Shown here: positions 34,492-45,100 of the stretch, piece by piece
How the letters are laid out: each line of letters begins with the position of its first letter
How positions within the stretch are numbered: the stretch's first letter is position 1
Translations under genes and position numbers: made by a program
Notes under the pieces: model-generated
What the model was told of the DNA's origin: nothing
The model's database searches: none
The model's input: the letters and a program-made list of their open reading frames with translations, nothing else
DNA from: SABI01 sp963677695
GTDB lineage: Bacteria; Spirochaetota; Spirochaetia; Sphaerochaetales; Sphaerochaetaceae
Direction of reading: 5' to 3'
Assembly: GCA_963677695.2 (NCBI GenBank)
Contig: CAXXUJ010000002.1
Location: forward strand, 62,001 to 126,000
Length of the DNA stretch: 64,000 bases

Positions 34492-36660
34492 CTATTCCAA
34501 ATTGCCCGGATTGTAATTGTTCGGTGTGGATGATGCAGGATTGTACCAGTACTGGAGAAGTTCAAACCATGATTCAACAGTTCCATCTCCGTCACTGGTA
34601 CAGAAGTCAAGTCCGCCGTACTCGGGAGCTGTACCGCTCCACCATGTATTATAGGCTGTACGCGATACCCCGTTATACCAATGCTGAAATGCCCAGTAAC
34701 GATTTCCCCCATCTGAATTGGGATCATAGTTAACATCCCCGTCGGGAAAGAATATAGCAAGACCATTCTTGCCTGATTCATACCCTGTACCATACGAAGT
34801 GTATGAGGAAGAGTGAGCAAACGAATAGAGTACAGCATTATCAACAGCACTCATCAGATTATCCGCTGCAGTATTTAATGAGGTTACTGAACTTATTGCT
34901 TTAACCTGTTCTGCAAGCTCATACAGGTCAAAGCCTGCATACTTATACCATTCATCCACATCAGATTCATCAAAATAGGCCGTTAGATTACCTGATCCTA
35001 CTTCGCCTCTTACTCCTTCAACCTGGGCTTTATAAGGGGCCATTTCAGAAGCAAATGTACCTAACGCAGAATTTACCGCCGCAACTTTGGTAAGGTCCAC
35101 CGCTGTCTGTGTTTCCCATGAGACTGAGGACCATGCGTCACCATATTCCTGTGCGACTACGGTCGCCAGTTGCTGAGCTGTGAGAGTGTCGATATCATAA
35201 TAGATATGGCCATTGCCATCTGTGCCTGCAGCACCTGTCAGTCTGCTCAGAATCTCTTCGTATTCCCAGCCGTCTCCCTGCTCGGTAGCCGGTGAGAATG
35301 ATATAGCCTGAGCTCCGAAATCGCCGGTGCCGGGTCTGAACTCATAGGCTACTTCAAGGAAGCCCATCAGACATGCATCCATCCCAAGGAAATCGACACT
35401 GTCTGAAGAATCTAGATAATCTTTGATTTCACCTATATACAGTGCATCTTCGTCATCGGTATCATCCCAGCAGATGGCCTTTGTAAGTGCATCGTTGTCG
35501 TCCTTTAACTCTCGTACACCACCACCATGATTCCAGAGGATAAGACCATAATTTTCAGCCGGGTAGTTTGCTTTTGTATATGCTATGAAATTTCCGAGCT
35601 CAGCTGCCGATCCCATGTTCGGCTCGCTGATACTTTGAATCAGAGAGCTATAGGTTCCTGGAGCCACTGTATAATAATCATCAGGGTCTAATGTAGCATC
35701 TGCAGCCCAGTTTCTCGGCAGCACCTTATATCTACCAGGAGTAGAAGATGATGAATCATAGTCCTCATTCTGATCGTACTGAACTATGATATTCAGTTTG
35801 TCTGTGATATCAGCATCACCAAGCTGAGCAAGGTAAAGACCATATTCCATTTCATGGAAGTCTGTGACAGCCGCTGAATTCAGGTTATTATCACCGTCGA
35901 GCCAGACCATAATCGTCCATTTAGGTGGATCTTCTGTGGTAAATGATTTGCTCGTGGAGAGGACCGATGTTACTTCATCATAAATCGCCTCAATTTTGAT
36001 ATCATAGTCGGTTGAATATTCCAGGCCGGTTACCGTATATCCATCATAGATTGTTGTTCCTGAAATAGGGGTCGAATTGTGTTTTAAGTAGGTTGTTCCC
36101 CCGTTCGTTGAAATATAGATATTGAAGGTGAGTCCTATTGGGGATTCATATTCTGAGACATTTAACTCAACTGAAGTTGTTGTTACTCCGCTTGTCGTGA
36201 AATATGGTTTTTTCGGGCCAACATAAGCTCCTGTTCCATAAGGCCAACTCCCCTTTGGATAAAGAACGACTTTGTCAATCTGTGACATGCTTGTAATAGA
36301 AGCCGGTGGAGAGCTTGCGAAATCAGAGATCGAATCAAATGTATCACTATAGCTTGCACTAATAAATTTTACTGAAGATAGTGTTCCTGAATAGTTGAAT
36401 GAGAATTGGCTGTATTCATATGAGGATCCCAGCAATGAAGAATTTATTGTGCCGACCTTCGTGTCATTCACATACACATCAACGGAGGAAATAGAAAGGT
36501 CGGTAAAATATGAGGGTTTTACATCAACTGCCAAAGAGTTGGTATCAGAAGATCCTGAATCTCCATCATCTATGGGTCCAAACAATAAATCACACGAAAC
36601 GAATCCAATCAGTGCTGCTGCAGCGATGAGAAGGATCAGGAAAATCCGCCACTTTTTCAT
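34492..36660 (-). CDS. Clostripain-family (C11) cysteine peptidase lipoprotein
   Basis: 722 residues. The N-terminal lipoprotein signal peptide ends in IGFVSC (Cys23). Residues 30-150 are an unrecognised beta-rich region, about 152-243 a fibronectin type III-like domain (KPYFTTSGVTTTSVEL ... YDIKIEAIYDEV), and about 245 onward a peptidase C11 domain beginning KWTIMVWLDGDNNL. The catalytic dyad is His378 in LWNHGGG and Cys430 in MDACLMG. It is likely anchored to the outer or inner membrane, cleaving after basic residues as clostripain does. It leads a three-gene minus-strand group with a small lipoprotein and a thioredoxin-like protein. Confidence 0.88.
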   Translation of the reverse strand: MKKWRIFLILLIAAAALIGFVSCDLLFGPIDDGDSGSSDTNSLAVDVKPSYFTDLSISSVDVYVNDTKVGTINSSLLGSSYEYSQFSFNYSGTLSSVKFISASYSDTFDSISDFASSPPASITSMSQIDKVVLYPKGSWPYGTGAYVGPKKPYFTTSGVTTTSVELNVSEYESPIGLTFNIYISTNGGTTYLKHNSTPISGTTIYDGYTVTGLEYSTDYDIKIEAIYDEVTSVLSTSKSFTTEDPPKWTIMVWLDGDNNLNSAAVTDFHEMEYGLYLAQLGDADITDKLNIIVQYDQNEDYDSSSSTPGRYKVLPRNWAADATLDPDDYYTVAPGTYSSLIQSISEPNMGSAAELGNFIAYTKANYPAENYGLILWNHGGGVRELKDDNDALTKAICWDDTDDEDALYIGEIKDYLDSSDSVDFLGMDACLMGFLEVAYEFRPGTGDFGAQAISFSPATEQGDGWEYEEILSRLTGAAGTDGNGHIYYDIDTLTAQQLATVVAQEYGDAWSSVSWETQTAVDLTKVAAVNSALGTFASEMAPYKAQVEGVRGEVGSGNLTAYFDESDVDEWYKYAGFDLYELAEQVKAISSVTSLNTAADNLMSAVDNAVLYSFAHSSSYTSYGTGYESGKNGLAIFFPDGDVNYDPNSDGGNRYWAFQHWYNGVSRTAYNTWWSGTAPEYGGLDFCTSDGDGTVESWFELLQYWYNPASSTPNNYNPGNLE

Positions 36661-37015
36661 ATCACGCCTCCATGTTGTTATACTTTATCCTACCATGCCC
36701 CTATTTGTAGGTAAAGGATATGTCATAAGAAAAATGTAGGTTCATTTATTGTGATCTGATTCGCGTGTGCTCCGGCATATCTGCTTTTATGTTTTATGTG
36801 TGCTGAAATTATACATATACTTGTTAATATCTATTTCTCTGTAATCATAGGAAAGGCTTCAACGGAAACTCCTGGTTCTGGCAAACTCTTATGACTCTAC
36901 AATGATATGTGTATCGAGGATATGATAATAAAGTGTTAAATGTATGCGATGTTGATCTTGATTTCTTCTGTATCTTGCTGAAAACCGCTACCTTATGATC
37001 AGGAGTGGGGTCAGA
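36661..37015. other. Divergent spacer without a recognised gene
   Basis: 355 AT-rich bases lie between the divergent clostripain gene and the small exported-protein gene. It must hold both promoters, but no convincing -35/-10 pair, riboswitch or conserved RNA was identified. Confidence 0.4.
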
Positions 37016-37360
37016 ATGAAATTTCGGTTGTATGTGATTGTATTCGTGTGTCTCGGACTGTTTCAGTCTCTCTCTGCGATGAGCGAAGCTGATGTTGTCT
37101 CTTCTCCTTCAATCAACCTCGCGAAAAACCTTTCCTCTCAGCCAAAGGTCAGGACCATTACAGGGATTGTGCATGTAGGTGACGGCACTGTATCAGTTAC
37201 AGTCAATCCAAACCTTACCCTGTATAAGACCTTCGTTCTCGAAAAGGCTGATACCTCTTTCTTTAAGGATCTGGAAGGGGAAAGAGTAACAGTCGATATT
37301 TCTGTGATCACCGTTATTGAGGAAAAAATCTTCCTTGCTGAACTTGTTCTTTTTCATTAG
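37016..37360 (+). CDS. Small exported protein, unknown function
   Basis: 114 residues with a signal peptide (MKFRLYVIVFVCLGLFQSLSA). The remaining 90 residues look like a small beta-barrel or OB-like fold (TITGIVHVGDGTVSVTVNP, LTLYKTFVLEK, ERVTVDISVITVIEEKIFLAELVLF). No family is recognised. ATG 37016 is chosen because AGGAGTGGGG lies 5 bases upstream; an ATG at 36995 would include the ribosome site. It converges on metY across a strong terminator. Confidence 0.6.
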   Translation: MKFRLYVIVFVCLGLFQSLSAMSEADVVSSPSINLAKNLSSQPKVRTITGIVHVGDGTVSVTVNPNLTLYKTFVLEKADTSFFKDLEGERVTVDISVITVIEEKIFLAELVLFH

Positions 37361-37366
37361 ATAGAG

Positions 37367-37391
37367 CAAACGCCCCTGTCCGGGGCGTTTG
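37367..37391. terminator. Bidirectional terminator between the small exported protein and metY
   Basis: CAAACGCCCC-TGTCC-GGGGCGTTTG is a perfect 10-bp stem lying 6 bases after one stop and 19 bases from the other. Confidence 0.85.
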
Positions 37392-37410
37392 TACTCTGTA
37401 TTGATTACTT

Positions 37411-38691
37411 TTATGCTTGTGCCAGTGCCTGCTCGATATCAGCTATGATATCTGCTTCGTCTTCAATACCGACACTGAGTCGTACGAAGTCAGGGCTGAT
37501 ACCTGCACCTTCAAGCTGTGCATCGCTGAGCTGTCTGTGGGTGGTGCTTGCCGGATGGAGAACAGATGTTCTTGCATCAGCGACATGGACGACGATACCT
37601 GTCATCTTGAGAGAATCCATGAACCGGCCGGCTGCTTCGCGGCCGCCGGAGACGCCGAAGGCGACAACGCCGCTAGAGAGGCCTTCATTGAAATACTTTT
37701 GGGCTCTGTCGTGGTAGGGATCATTTTCGAGACCGGGGTAGTTGACCCAGCTTACTTTCTCGTGGTTCTTCAAATACTGTGCTACCTTGAGGGCGTTATG
37801 GCTGTGCTGCTTGATTCTCAGGGCGAGGGTTTCAAGTCCCAGGTTGAGGTAGAAGGCTGCGGTGGGCTGGGGAGTGACTCCGAGGTCTCTCATCAGCTGT
37901 ACACGTGCCTTGATGATATATGCCGCAGGTCCGAATTCCTTTGTGTAGGAGATTCCATGGTAGGAGGGATCGGGTTCGCTGAGTTCAGGATACTTGCCGC
38001 TTGCCGCCCAGTCGAACTTGCCGCTGTCGACAACGACACCGCCGACGACTGTCGCATGTCCGTCCATATATTTGGTGGTGGAGTGCATGACAATATCTGC
38101 ACCGTGTTCGAAGGGTCGGCAGAGTACCGGAGTTGCAAAGGTGTTGTCTACAATAAGAGGTACGCCGTTTGCGTGAGCGATCCGTGAAAATCGTTCGAAA
38201 TCGAGTACCTGAAGTGACGGGTTCGCGAGTGTTTCTGCAAACACGAGGCGGGTGTTTTCGTCAAAGTACGAGTTGATTTCTTCATCACTCATATCATCAC
38301 CTACATAGCGTACTTCAATACCCATTCTCTTGAGAGTGACAGAGAAGAGGTTTGTTGTTCCGCCGTAGAGGTTGTTGAGACAGACGAAGTTCTGTCCTGC
38401 AGAACAGATATTGAATATGGAGACAAGGGAGGCCGCCTGACCGCTGCTCGTGCACATCGCACCTACACCGCCCTCGAGATCGGCAATCTTCTCTTCAACG
38501 AAAGCCACTGTCGGGTTTGAGATTCTTGTGTACATGTGTCCCGCTTCTTCAAGGTCGAAGAGTTTCGCGAGGTGGTCGCTGCTATCGTACCGGTAGGTTG
38601 TCCCCTGGTAGATTGGGAGGGTTCTCAGCTCTCCGTTCCCTGCTGTATATCCTGATTGAATGCATTTCGTTGCGTCTTTGAAATCGCTCAT
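37411..38691 (-). CDS. metY: O-acetylhomoserine sulfhydrylase (PLP-dependent)
   Basis: 426 residues, a Cys/Met-metabolism PLP enzyme making homocysteine from O-acetylhomoserine and sulfide. Seen: YTRISNPT, GAMCTSSGQAA, LVFAETLANPSLQV, VDNTFATP, and the PLP lysine in HSTTKYMDGHATVVGG, followed by the long insertion (SGKYPELSEPDPSYHG) that typifies MetY rather than MetB or MetC. ATG 38691 has AAGGAGG 5 bases upstream. I looked for a SAM riboswitch in the 385-base upstream spacer and saw none of its core motifs. Confidence 0.93.
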   Translation of the reverse strand: MSDFKDATKCIQSGYTAGNGELRTLPIYQGTTYRYDSSDHLAKLFDLEEAGHMYTRISNPTVAFVEEKIADLEGGVGAMCTSSGQAASLVSIFNICSAGQNFVCLNNLYGGTTNLFSVTLKRMGIEVRYVGDDMSDEEINSYFDENTRLVFAETLANPSLQVLDFERFSRIAHANGVPLIVDNTFATPVLCRPFEHGADIVMHSTTKYMDGHATVVGGVVVDSGKFDWAASGKYPELSEPDPSYHGISYTKEFGPAAYIIKARVQLMRDLGVTPQPTAAFYLNLGLETLALRIKQHSHNALKVAQYLKNHEKVSWVNYPGLENDPYHDRAQKYFNEGLSSGVVAFGVSGGREAAGRFMDSLKMTGIVVHVADARTSVLHPASTTHRQLSDAQLEGAGISPDFVRLSVGIEDEADIIADIEQALAQA

Positions 38692-39076
38692 AGCATCCTC
38701 CTTACTTTTTTCATGCATGATGATTAACTTTGCATACCATGAAAAGTGAAGAGAATCAATGACTCCGCCGCTGATAGGCGTTGATCTGTCTGGCGTGATT
38801 GTTCCTATTTGGAAAAAATAGCAGAAAATGCTATGAAATATCTACGAACCCGTGATAACATGTATCCATCCACTAATCCTTATACACATTCCCTTTATGC
38901 AGAATCCTCATTCTGCTCCCCTGAGCCATTGTCTCAAGGCGTGTTGATTTGTGTGTAAAAATCCATGTAAATGTTTATAATATAAGAAAATAAATAATAA
39001 AAACCTTTGACATAATCAGCCTTTGGATATAGGATTCTACATATGCCTGACAGGTAATACACCATAGGAGGTTTTC
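38692..39076. promoter_or_regulatory. Divergent spacer metY / lipoprotein with one clear promoter
   Basis: A plus-strand promoter is seen: TTGACA (39007-39012), 17 bases, TAGGAT (39030-39035), about 42 bases before the lipoprotein start. The remaining AT-rich sequence shows no gene or known riboswitch. Confidence 0.55.
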
Positions 39077-39520
39077 ATGAAAATACAGGTATTAATTATG
39101 TGTATCGTGGCAATCGTTCTGCTGATCATCAGCTGTACCGGCTGCGATCCTCACGGCAATGAACCCGATCTGCTCTACGAGCCGGTGATTCTCACCTACG
39201 ACACCGATGTGATCCTTTCATACCGATGGGTGAAGGAGACAACGAGCGAAGATCCAGAGTACATGGCATTCGATGCATACCAAGGGTACACAGATACGGA
39301 TTTTACTCTTGTTGTCTACGGGGATGAAGAGCTGCAGGAGCAGAGCATGGGAGTCATATTACTGGAACCCGAAGTATCTGCTGTCTGTATGATAGGGGAG
39401 TTCACCTACGTTCTAAAAATCAGCTCGACGGAAAGCGGTGTGATCACCCTGTCCCTGAAGAATAAAGAGGAGGGTATAGCGATGTATTTCGCTCCCATCC
39501 TTCACCATCACCATAATTAA
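39077..39520 (+). CDS. Small lipoprotein with a histidine-rich tail
   Basis: 147 residues. The leader MKIQVLIMCIVAIVLLIISC ends in a lipobox-like LIISC (Cys20), with a second Cys three residues on. The mature region is acidic (many Asp/Glu) and ends in LHHHHN, a natural four-histidine run that could bind a metal. No family is recognised. AGGAGG lies upstream of the ATG. It is a single-gene unit with its own promoter and terminator. Confidence 0.65.
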   Translation: MKIQVLIMCIVAIVLLIISCTGCDPHGNEPDLLYEPVILTYDTDVILSYRWVKETTSEDPEYMAFDAYQGYTDTDFTLVVYGDEELQEQSMGVILLEPEVSAVCMIGEFTYVLKISSTESGVITLSLKNKEEGIAMYFAPILHHHHN

Positions 39521-39528
39521 CTCACTTC

Positions 39529-39588
39529 AGCCGGCTGTCACCTTGCTAAAGGGCTCAGGACTAGTGGAACATCCGACAGCCGGCTTTT
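39529..39588 (+). terminator. Terminator of the His-tail lipoprotein gene
   Basis: AGCCGGCTGTC and GACAGCCGGCT form a perfect 11-bp stem around a 35-base loop and are followed by TTTT. The loop is unusually long for a simple terminator. Confidence 0.7.
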
Positions 39589-39840
39589 GAAGAATATAGT
39601 ATCAATGTACATCCATCTATCGGTGAACGTTCATCACTACCAACACCAGCGTATTCCCAATCGTGGGGATTCCCTCTCCTGTACCATACCTGAACAGTAA
39701 AGACTTTATCTCAATGATCAAAAAATCAGAGAAGATGACTTTTCTCGAACATTTTTCCTGTGATATGTTCGTTACTAAAATCACGTCTGCTCAGGCAATA
39801 TGAAATTTCTGTTGAATTTTATAGAATTTTCTCCGATATG

Positions 39841-39869
39841 TTGTCAGTCGCTATGTGAAACAGTATATT
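39841..39869 (+). promoter_or_regulatory. Promoter of the RND efflux operon
   Basis: TTGTCA (39841-39846), 17 bases, TATATT (39864-39869). The start region that follows contains an inverted TTTAG-N8-CTAAA pattern (about 39868-39885) that could be a repressor site. The spacer 39589-39840 shows no gene. Confidence 0.6.
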
Positions 39870-39899
39870 TAGCCTACTAACTAAATGAAGGAATCTAAC

Positions 39900-41228
39900 A
39901 TGCTGAAGAAAGTAATCGCATCGGGAATATTCCTGATGTTCGTGACGCTGACACTGACCGCCGGCGTTACTATCACGCTGGACGAAGCTCTGCAGCGTGC
40001 CGAGGCACATAATCTCTCTCTCGCGAGTACCTCTGTCGATGTACAGGGGGCACAGCGTGATATAGGCACCGCTTGGAATCTATTTCTCCCTTCGCTGAGC
40101 ATGAGCCTTTCCACGAGCGGAATGACTCCCGTTTTTCAGGCTCCGGAAACTACGGTGACCACACTCACAGGTCCTGTGACTGTATCAGTCCCCGCTTCAA
40201 ACCAGGGATTGAACATCGGTCTCACGGCTTCGTTTCAGCTCAACCCTGCGGTAAAGGATCAGTTCGAGTCGTACAATGTTGCCTACCAGATACAGCAGGT
40301 CACCTACCAGCAGGCAAAAGCTGAGATCGAAAAGAGTGTGAAGCAGCTGTTCTACTACCTGATCATGCAGGAAAAGAACATTGCAGTTCAGGAAGCGAAT
40401 CTCAATCTCTCTCAGCAGAGATATGAGGAGACTCAGAAAAAATATGAGGCAGGCTTCGCCAGCGAGGTGGAAGTGCTTTCCGCCCAGATCTCAGTGGAGC
40501 AGCTCAAGCCCTCCCTTCAGCAGGCAAAGAACGATTACGCCTCCAATCTCCTCTCACTGAAAGCTCTCATAGGTGAGGAGCTGACAACAGACCTCATTCC
40601 CACCGGCGAGATTCCTGTGATGAATGGTGGAGTTGAAGTCACAGGTGTTTCTGATTACCTGGCACACACTTATGGTGTGGGACTGCTTGACCTGAATGCA
40701 CGGCAGCTTGAAGTGAACAAGGAACTGACAAAGAAGCAGGCCTATTACCCCTCGCTCTCAGTCACCGGTTCCTACGGACTCTCCCTCTGGAGTGATTCCT
40801 ACTCGAACACTGCAAGTGATACCTTCTCCTACCAGGTTGCCCTTGCCATTCCCCTTGACGGGTTCATCAAGAACTCAAGGACCGATGTGGGGATGCAGAA
40901 GCTTGATGAATCGCTTCGCAAACTCTCCCTGCAAAAGGAGCAGGTGTTGAGTCAGATGGAGGTGCAGGTTGCCTCTCAGCTCCAGAGCATCGATATGATC
41001 ACCATGCAGATGGCACTTGCCCAGAAGTCTCTTGAGCTCACTGAAAAGATGTACGAGATGCAGGAGACACAGTACGAGGAAGGGTATATCAACGTGGTTG
41101 ACCTCGAAGAAGCCCAGAATAACCTTCTCTCTGCGAAACAGGGGATTCTCGCCCTGCAGTACCAGTACCTGACGTCCCTGATTGAATTATCCTCGACCTT
41201 GAATATTGATATGAAGGAGTTGTACTAA
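39900..41228 (+). CDS. TolC-family outer-membrane efflux protein
   Basis: 442 residues with a signal peptide (MLKKVIASGIFLMFVTLTLTAG). The TolC two-repeat pattern is present, with long coiled-coil helices (LNLSQQRYEETQKKYEAGFA in the first half and LTEKMYEMQETQYEEGYINV in the second). It forms the outer-membrane duct of the tripartite pump with the next two genes. ATG 39900 is supported by AAGGA 7 bases upstream; an ATG at 39885 lies before it. It strongly implies a Gram-negative envelope. Confidence 0.92.
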   Translation: MLKKVIASGIFLMFVTLTLTAGVTITLDEALQRAEAHNLSLASTSVDVQGAQRDIGTAWNLFLPSLSMSLSTSGMTPVFQAPETTVTTLTGPVTVSVPASNQGLNIGLTASFQLNPAVKDQFESYNVAYQIQQVTYQQAKAEIEKSVKQLFYYLIMQEKNIAVQEANLNLSQQRYEETQKKYEAGFASEVEVLSAQISVEQLKPSLQQAKNDYASNLLSLKALIGEELTTDLIPTGEIPVMNGGVEVTGVSDYLAHTYGVGLLDLNARQLEVNKELTKKQAYYPSLSVTGSYGLSLWSDSYSNTASDTFSYQVALAIPLDGFIKNSRTDVGMQKLDESLRKLSLQKEQVLSQMEVQVASQLQSIDMITMQMALAQKSLELTEKMYEMQETQYEEGYINVVDLEEAQNNLLSAKQGILALQYQYLTSLIELSSTLNIDMKELY

Positions 41229-41233
41229 ACACC

Positions 41234-42184
41234 ATGGAAGATATGAAAACGAAGAAAAAAAAGAAGAAACATACAGCGGCGCTGATCATCATGATCGTCG
41301 CCATTCTCGCATTGGCCGCCTTGGTGGTGATAAACCCCTTCGAGTCGCTCATTGCGAAAATTCAGGCCGCAACCGATACCACTGTCACTACCGAAACAAC
41401 GAAAGTGAGTGTGAAGGTCCTGCAGGTGGAAACCTCAGGCATCGATCAGGTGATAGAGGGGAACGGGAACGTGATAGACCCGAGTTCTCTCAATGTCTAT
41501 CCTGAGGTTGCCGGAACGATGACCGAGCTTCTTGTCGATGTAGGTGACCGGGTCGAAAAGGATCAGGTTCTTGCCGTTGTCGATCCCTCCCGTGCGGGAA
41601 TGGTCTATAAGAAGAGTAATGTCACTTCTCCGAGCGCAGGGACTGTGCTCGCCCTCTCCTTTGTTGAAGGCGCTACGGTAAGCCAGCAGGCTCCCATTGT
41701 CCGTCTCGGTCTCATTGACGATCTTGAGGTCGTGATGAACATAGCAGAGCAGTATATAGGAGATGTCTCGATCGGTACGAAAGCGGAGCTTTCCTTTGCC
41801 TCCTACCCGTCACAGACCTTCACTGCGGAAGTGACCTTCCTGAGTCCTGTCCTCAATGCGGCATCAAGAACCATGGAGATTCACCTCACCATTGACGATC
41901 CTGAAGGGAAGGTGAAGAGCGGCATGTTCCCCTCTGTGAAGCTTCTCATCGGTCATAAAGAGGGTGTCATCAGTATTTCCAGGTCTGCAGTGGTCTACGA
42001 AGGAATTCAGGGGTATGTCTTCATTGCTGACGGGAACGGACTTGCTGCAAAGAAAGCGGTGACCACAGGTATTCAGGTGGGTGAAATGATCGAGATCACG
42101 AAAGGACTCTCTGCAGGAGATTCTCTGATCATTGAAGGGCAGACGCTGCTTGCTGATGGCGCCGAGCTCAATATCGTACAGTAG
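41234..42184 (+). CDS. RND efflux periplasmic adaptor (HlyD/AcrA family)
   Basis: 316 residues. A lysine-rich start (MKTKKKKKK) and one membrane helix anchor it to the inner membrane. A biotinyl-lipoyl-like hairpin (VYPEVAGTMTELLVDVGDRVEKDQVLAVVD ... SPSAGTVLALSFVEGATV) and a beta-barrel domain (VVMNIAEQYIGDVSIGTKAEL) follow. It bridges the RND pump and the TolC-like channel. The alpha-hairpin between the lipoyl halves is very short, which groups it with compact adaptors. It starts 5 bases after the TolC-like stop. Confidence 0.9.
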   Translation: MEDMKTKKKKKKHTAALIIMIVAILALAALVVINPFESLIAKIQAATDTTVTTETTKVSVKVLQVETSGIDQVIEGNGNVIDPSSLNVYPEVAGTMTELLVDVGDRVEKDQVLAVVDPSRAGMVYKKSNVTSPSAGTVLALSFVEGATVSQQAPIVRLGLIDDLEVVMNIAEQYIGDVSIGTKAELSFASYPSQTFTAEVTFLSPVLNAASRTMEIHLTIDDPEGKVKSGMFPSVKLLIGHKEGVISISRSAVVYEGIQGYVFIADGNGLAAKKAVTTGIQVGEMIEITKGLSAGDSLIIEGQTLLADGAELNIVQ

Positions 42185-42195
42185 GGGAGAGCTAG

Positions 42196-45100
42196 ATGAG
42201 TCTAACCGATACTGTTGTAAAGAGACCGACGACTGTCATAGTGATCTTCATTCTCCTCACGGCACTTGCCGTGGTTGTCTTCCCGAACCTCGCTGTTGAA
42301 CTCTTCCCTGAGATGGACCTTCCTATGGTCATCATCTATTCAACCTACCAGGGAGCGAGTCCCGAGACGATGGAATCGCGGGTGACGAAGGTAATAGAGG
42401 GTGCTGTGTCGAATGTCGCAGGTATAAGCAATATAAGCTCGACGAGCTCTGAGGGGATTGCCCTCATCATGGTGGAGTTCGCCTACGGTACTGACCTCGA
42501 TCAGGCTTCGCAGGCGATGAATGATAATATCAACATCTTCTCCGATGCCTTCCCCGATGATGCAAGCAAGCCGACGATCTTCAAGCTGAACACCAATATG
42601 ATGCCTGTCATGAATATCGCTCTCAAGGGGAGCGGAGGCATGGATGCGAACCAGCTGAGGGCTCTGATGGAGGATGTCATCCAGAACCGTCTTGAGAGAG
42701 TGGAAGGGGTTTCCACCACCTCGATCAACGGAGGTCAGGATGCCTACGTTCAGGTGGCGGTTGATCAGAACCGGCTTGAGGCCTACGGGATGACCCTTTC
42801 CCAGGTCGCCTATGCACTCAACCCTCAGAACCTTCAGGTGGGAGCGGGAACGCTGATAGAAGGAGATTACTCCTACCTTCTCAGAACAGATGCCGAGTTC
42901 ACTTCGATAGATGATATCAGGAACGTGATGATTGCCTCCTTCCCCACCTATGATATGAGCGGGAACGTCACGGGAAGCCAGGTTGTACGCCTTTCAGATA
43001 TCGCAGAGATCTCACTTGCCTACAGGGACGCCACCAGCACGGTCTATATCAACGGCCAGCCGGGTGTCTACATGGCAGTGCAGAAGGAGAGTGATGCAAA
43101 TACCGTCCAGGTAGCAGAAAGACTGAACGAGGCGATAGCGCAGGTCAACGCTGAACTGCCGCCCGGACTCAGTCTGGAAGTGATCATCGATACCTCGACC
43201 ATGGTCGATTCGACGATCAATGCGGTATATGATTCGCTCATGTACGGGGTCATCCTCGTTATGGTGGTCTTGTTCATTTTCCTTCGAAGTATAAAATCTA
43301 CGCTGATCATCGGCTTCGCTATCCCGATGTCGATGCTTCTGACTGTCCTTGTGATGTTCTTCCTCGGCTACTCTCTTAACCTTATGACTCTTACCGGTCT
43401 TATTCTCGGTCTCGGCATGACAGTCGACTCCTCGATCGTTGTTCTCGAGAATATCTTCAGGTACAGGGAGAGGGGAGCGAAGCTCGCTGCCGCATCGATT
43501 CTCGGTACCAAGGAGATGATCGTAGCGATCACGGCCTCCACCCTCACGACTGTCGGGGTATTCGTACCGATGGTGCTTCTGCGAAGCAACCTTGAGATGC
43601 TCGGTGAGATCCTCACTCCCATGGCGGGAACGATCATCATCTCACTCGTCGCTTCTCTGATTGTCTCCATCACCTTGATTCCGGTACTCACCAGCAGCTA
43701 TGTGAAGGTCTACACGAGAAAGCAGAAGCCTCTGAAACTGAGAATCCTGAGGTTCATCGATGACAGCTCAGAAAGAGCCTTCGATGCGATGGACAGAGGG
43801 TATAAAAGGCTGCTGGCAGCTTTCATTGATTACAAGTGGCTGACACTGATCATTGTCATCCTCATTATGGTGATCACCTTCCAGGCCTTCGGTGCCATGA
43901 ACCAGAGCCTCTATCCCACAATGAGTGAGGACAGTGTCACCTTGAGTGTCACACTCCCTCAGGGATCGACGCTGGAAACCACAGAGAGAATGCTCCTCGA
44001 CCTTCAGGAGAGGGCAAAGAGAGATATTACAGGCTACAAGGACATTATCGTAACCGCCGGAGGCGGGGAGATGATATTCTCAGGTGGAGGATCGAATACC
44101 GGTTCACTGCAGGTGTCGCTCCTTGATGAACCCGGAAGCGCCACGATGAGTGACGTGCAGGATATCCTCAGATCCTATTTCGCCTTCTATCCCGCGGCTT
44201 CCTTCTCCTTCTCGACGGCCTCCATGGGACTCGGAAACCTCAACCCGGTTGATGTAGCCGTTAAGAGTGACAACCTCGATCTTGCCGTCTCTACAGCCTA
44301 TCAGATTGAACAGCTGATCAAGGACAACCTTGAAGGGATCACGGAACCGAGAGCGGACTTCGAGGAGGGGCTCCCCGAACTGAAGATCGTCATCGACCGT
44401 GACAGGGCCTATGCCTACGGTCTCACGATGCAGACGATCGCGACTGAGATCAGCAATAGCGTAAACGGTATCACGGCGACGGTTCTCAAGGAGAACGGCT
44501 CTGAAACCAATGTTGTTGTGATGCTCAAGAAAGAGGACAGGTCAAGCGAACTCGACCTGCAGAGAATCTTCGTGAGAAACACGATGGGAGAGAAGATCTC
44601 CCTTTCCAATCTCGCGACTCTCGAAAGGACGACCGGTCCTGTCTCGATCACCCGAGAGAATGAGATGAGAACCATCCATGTCCTCGGCGGACTGGCCGCC
44701 GGGTACTCGGTCAGTCAGGCTGAAAGCGATATCAAAGAACTGATACGTGAGAACATCTCTCTCGGAGATGAAGTGTTTATCGAATACGGAGGTGACTTTG
44801 CCGATATGACGGCGATGTTCAGCCAGGTATGGATCATTCTTGTCCTCGCCATCGTTCTCGTGTTCGGTATCATGGCGTCCCTGTTCGAGTCGTTCAGAAA
44901 CCCGTTCATCATCCTCCTTTCCATGCCCCTCATGATGGTGGGTGTCGTGGGTATCTACCTGATCACCGGAGAGACCTTCTCCCTGATCAGTATGATCGGG
45001 CTTGTTATCCTCGCAGGTATCGTGGTCAATAACGGTATCGTTCTCATCGAGTACATCAACCTCCTCAGAAGGAGAGGCCTTGCTATCAGGGAAGCGTGTA

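Noticed and set aside
37417..38187. A 256-codon plus-strand frame antisense to metY
   Set aside because: metY is intact with its PLP lysine and family insertion, and the antisense frame matches no family.
38692..39076. SAM riboswitch upstream of metY
   Set aside because: The conserved core (GATGA and CGGCAACC-type elements) was not found on the minus strand.
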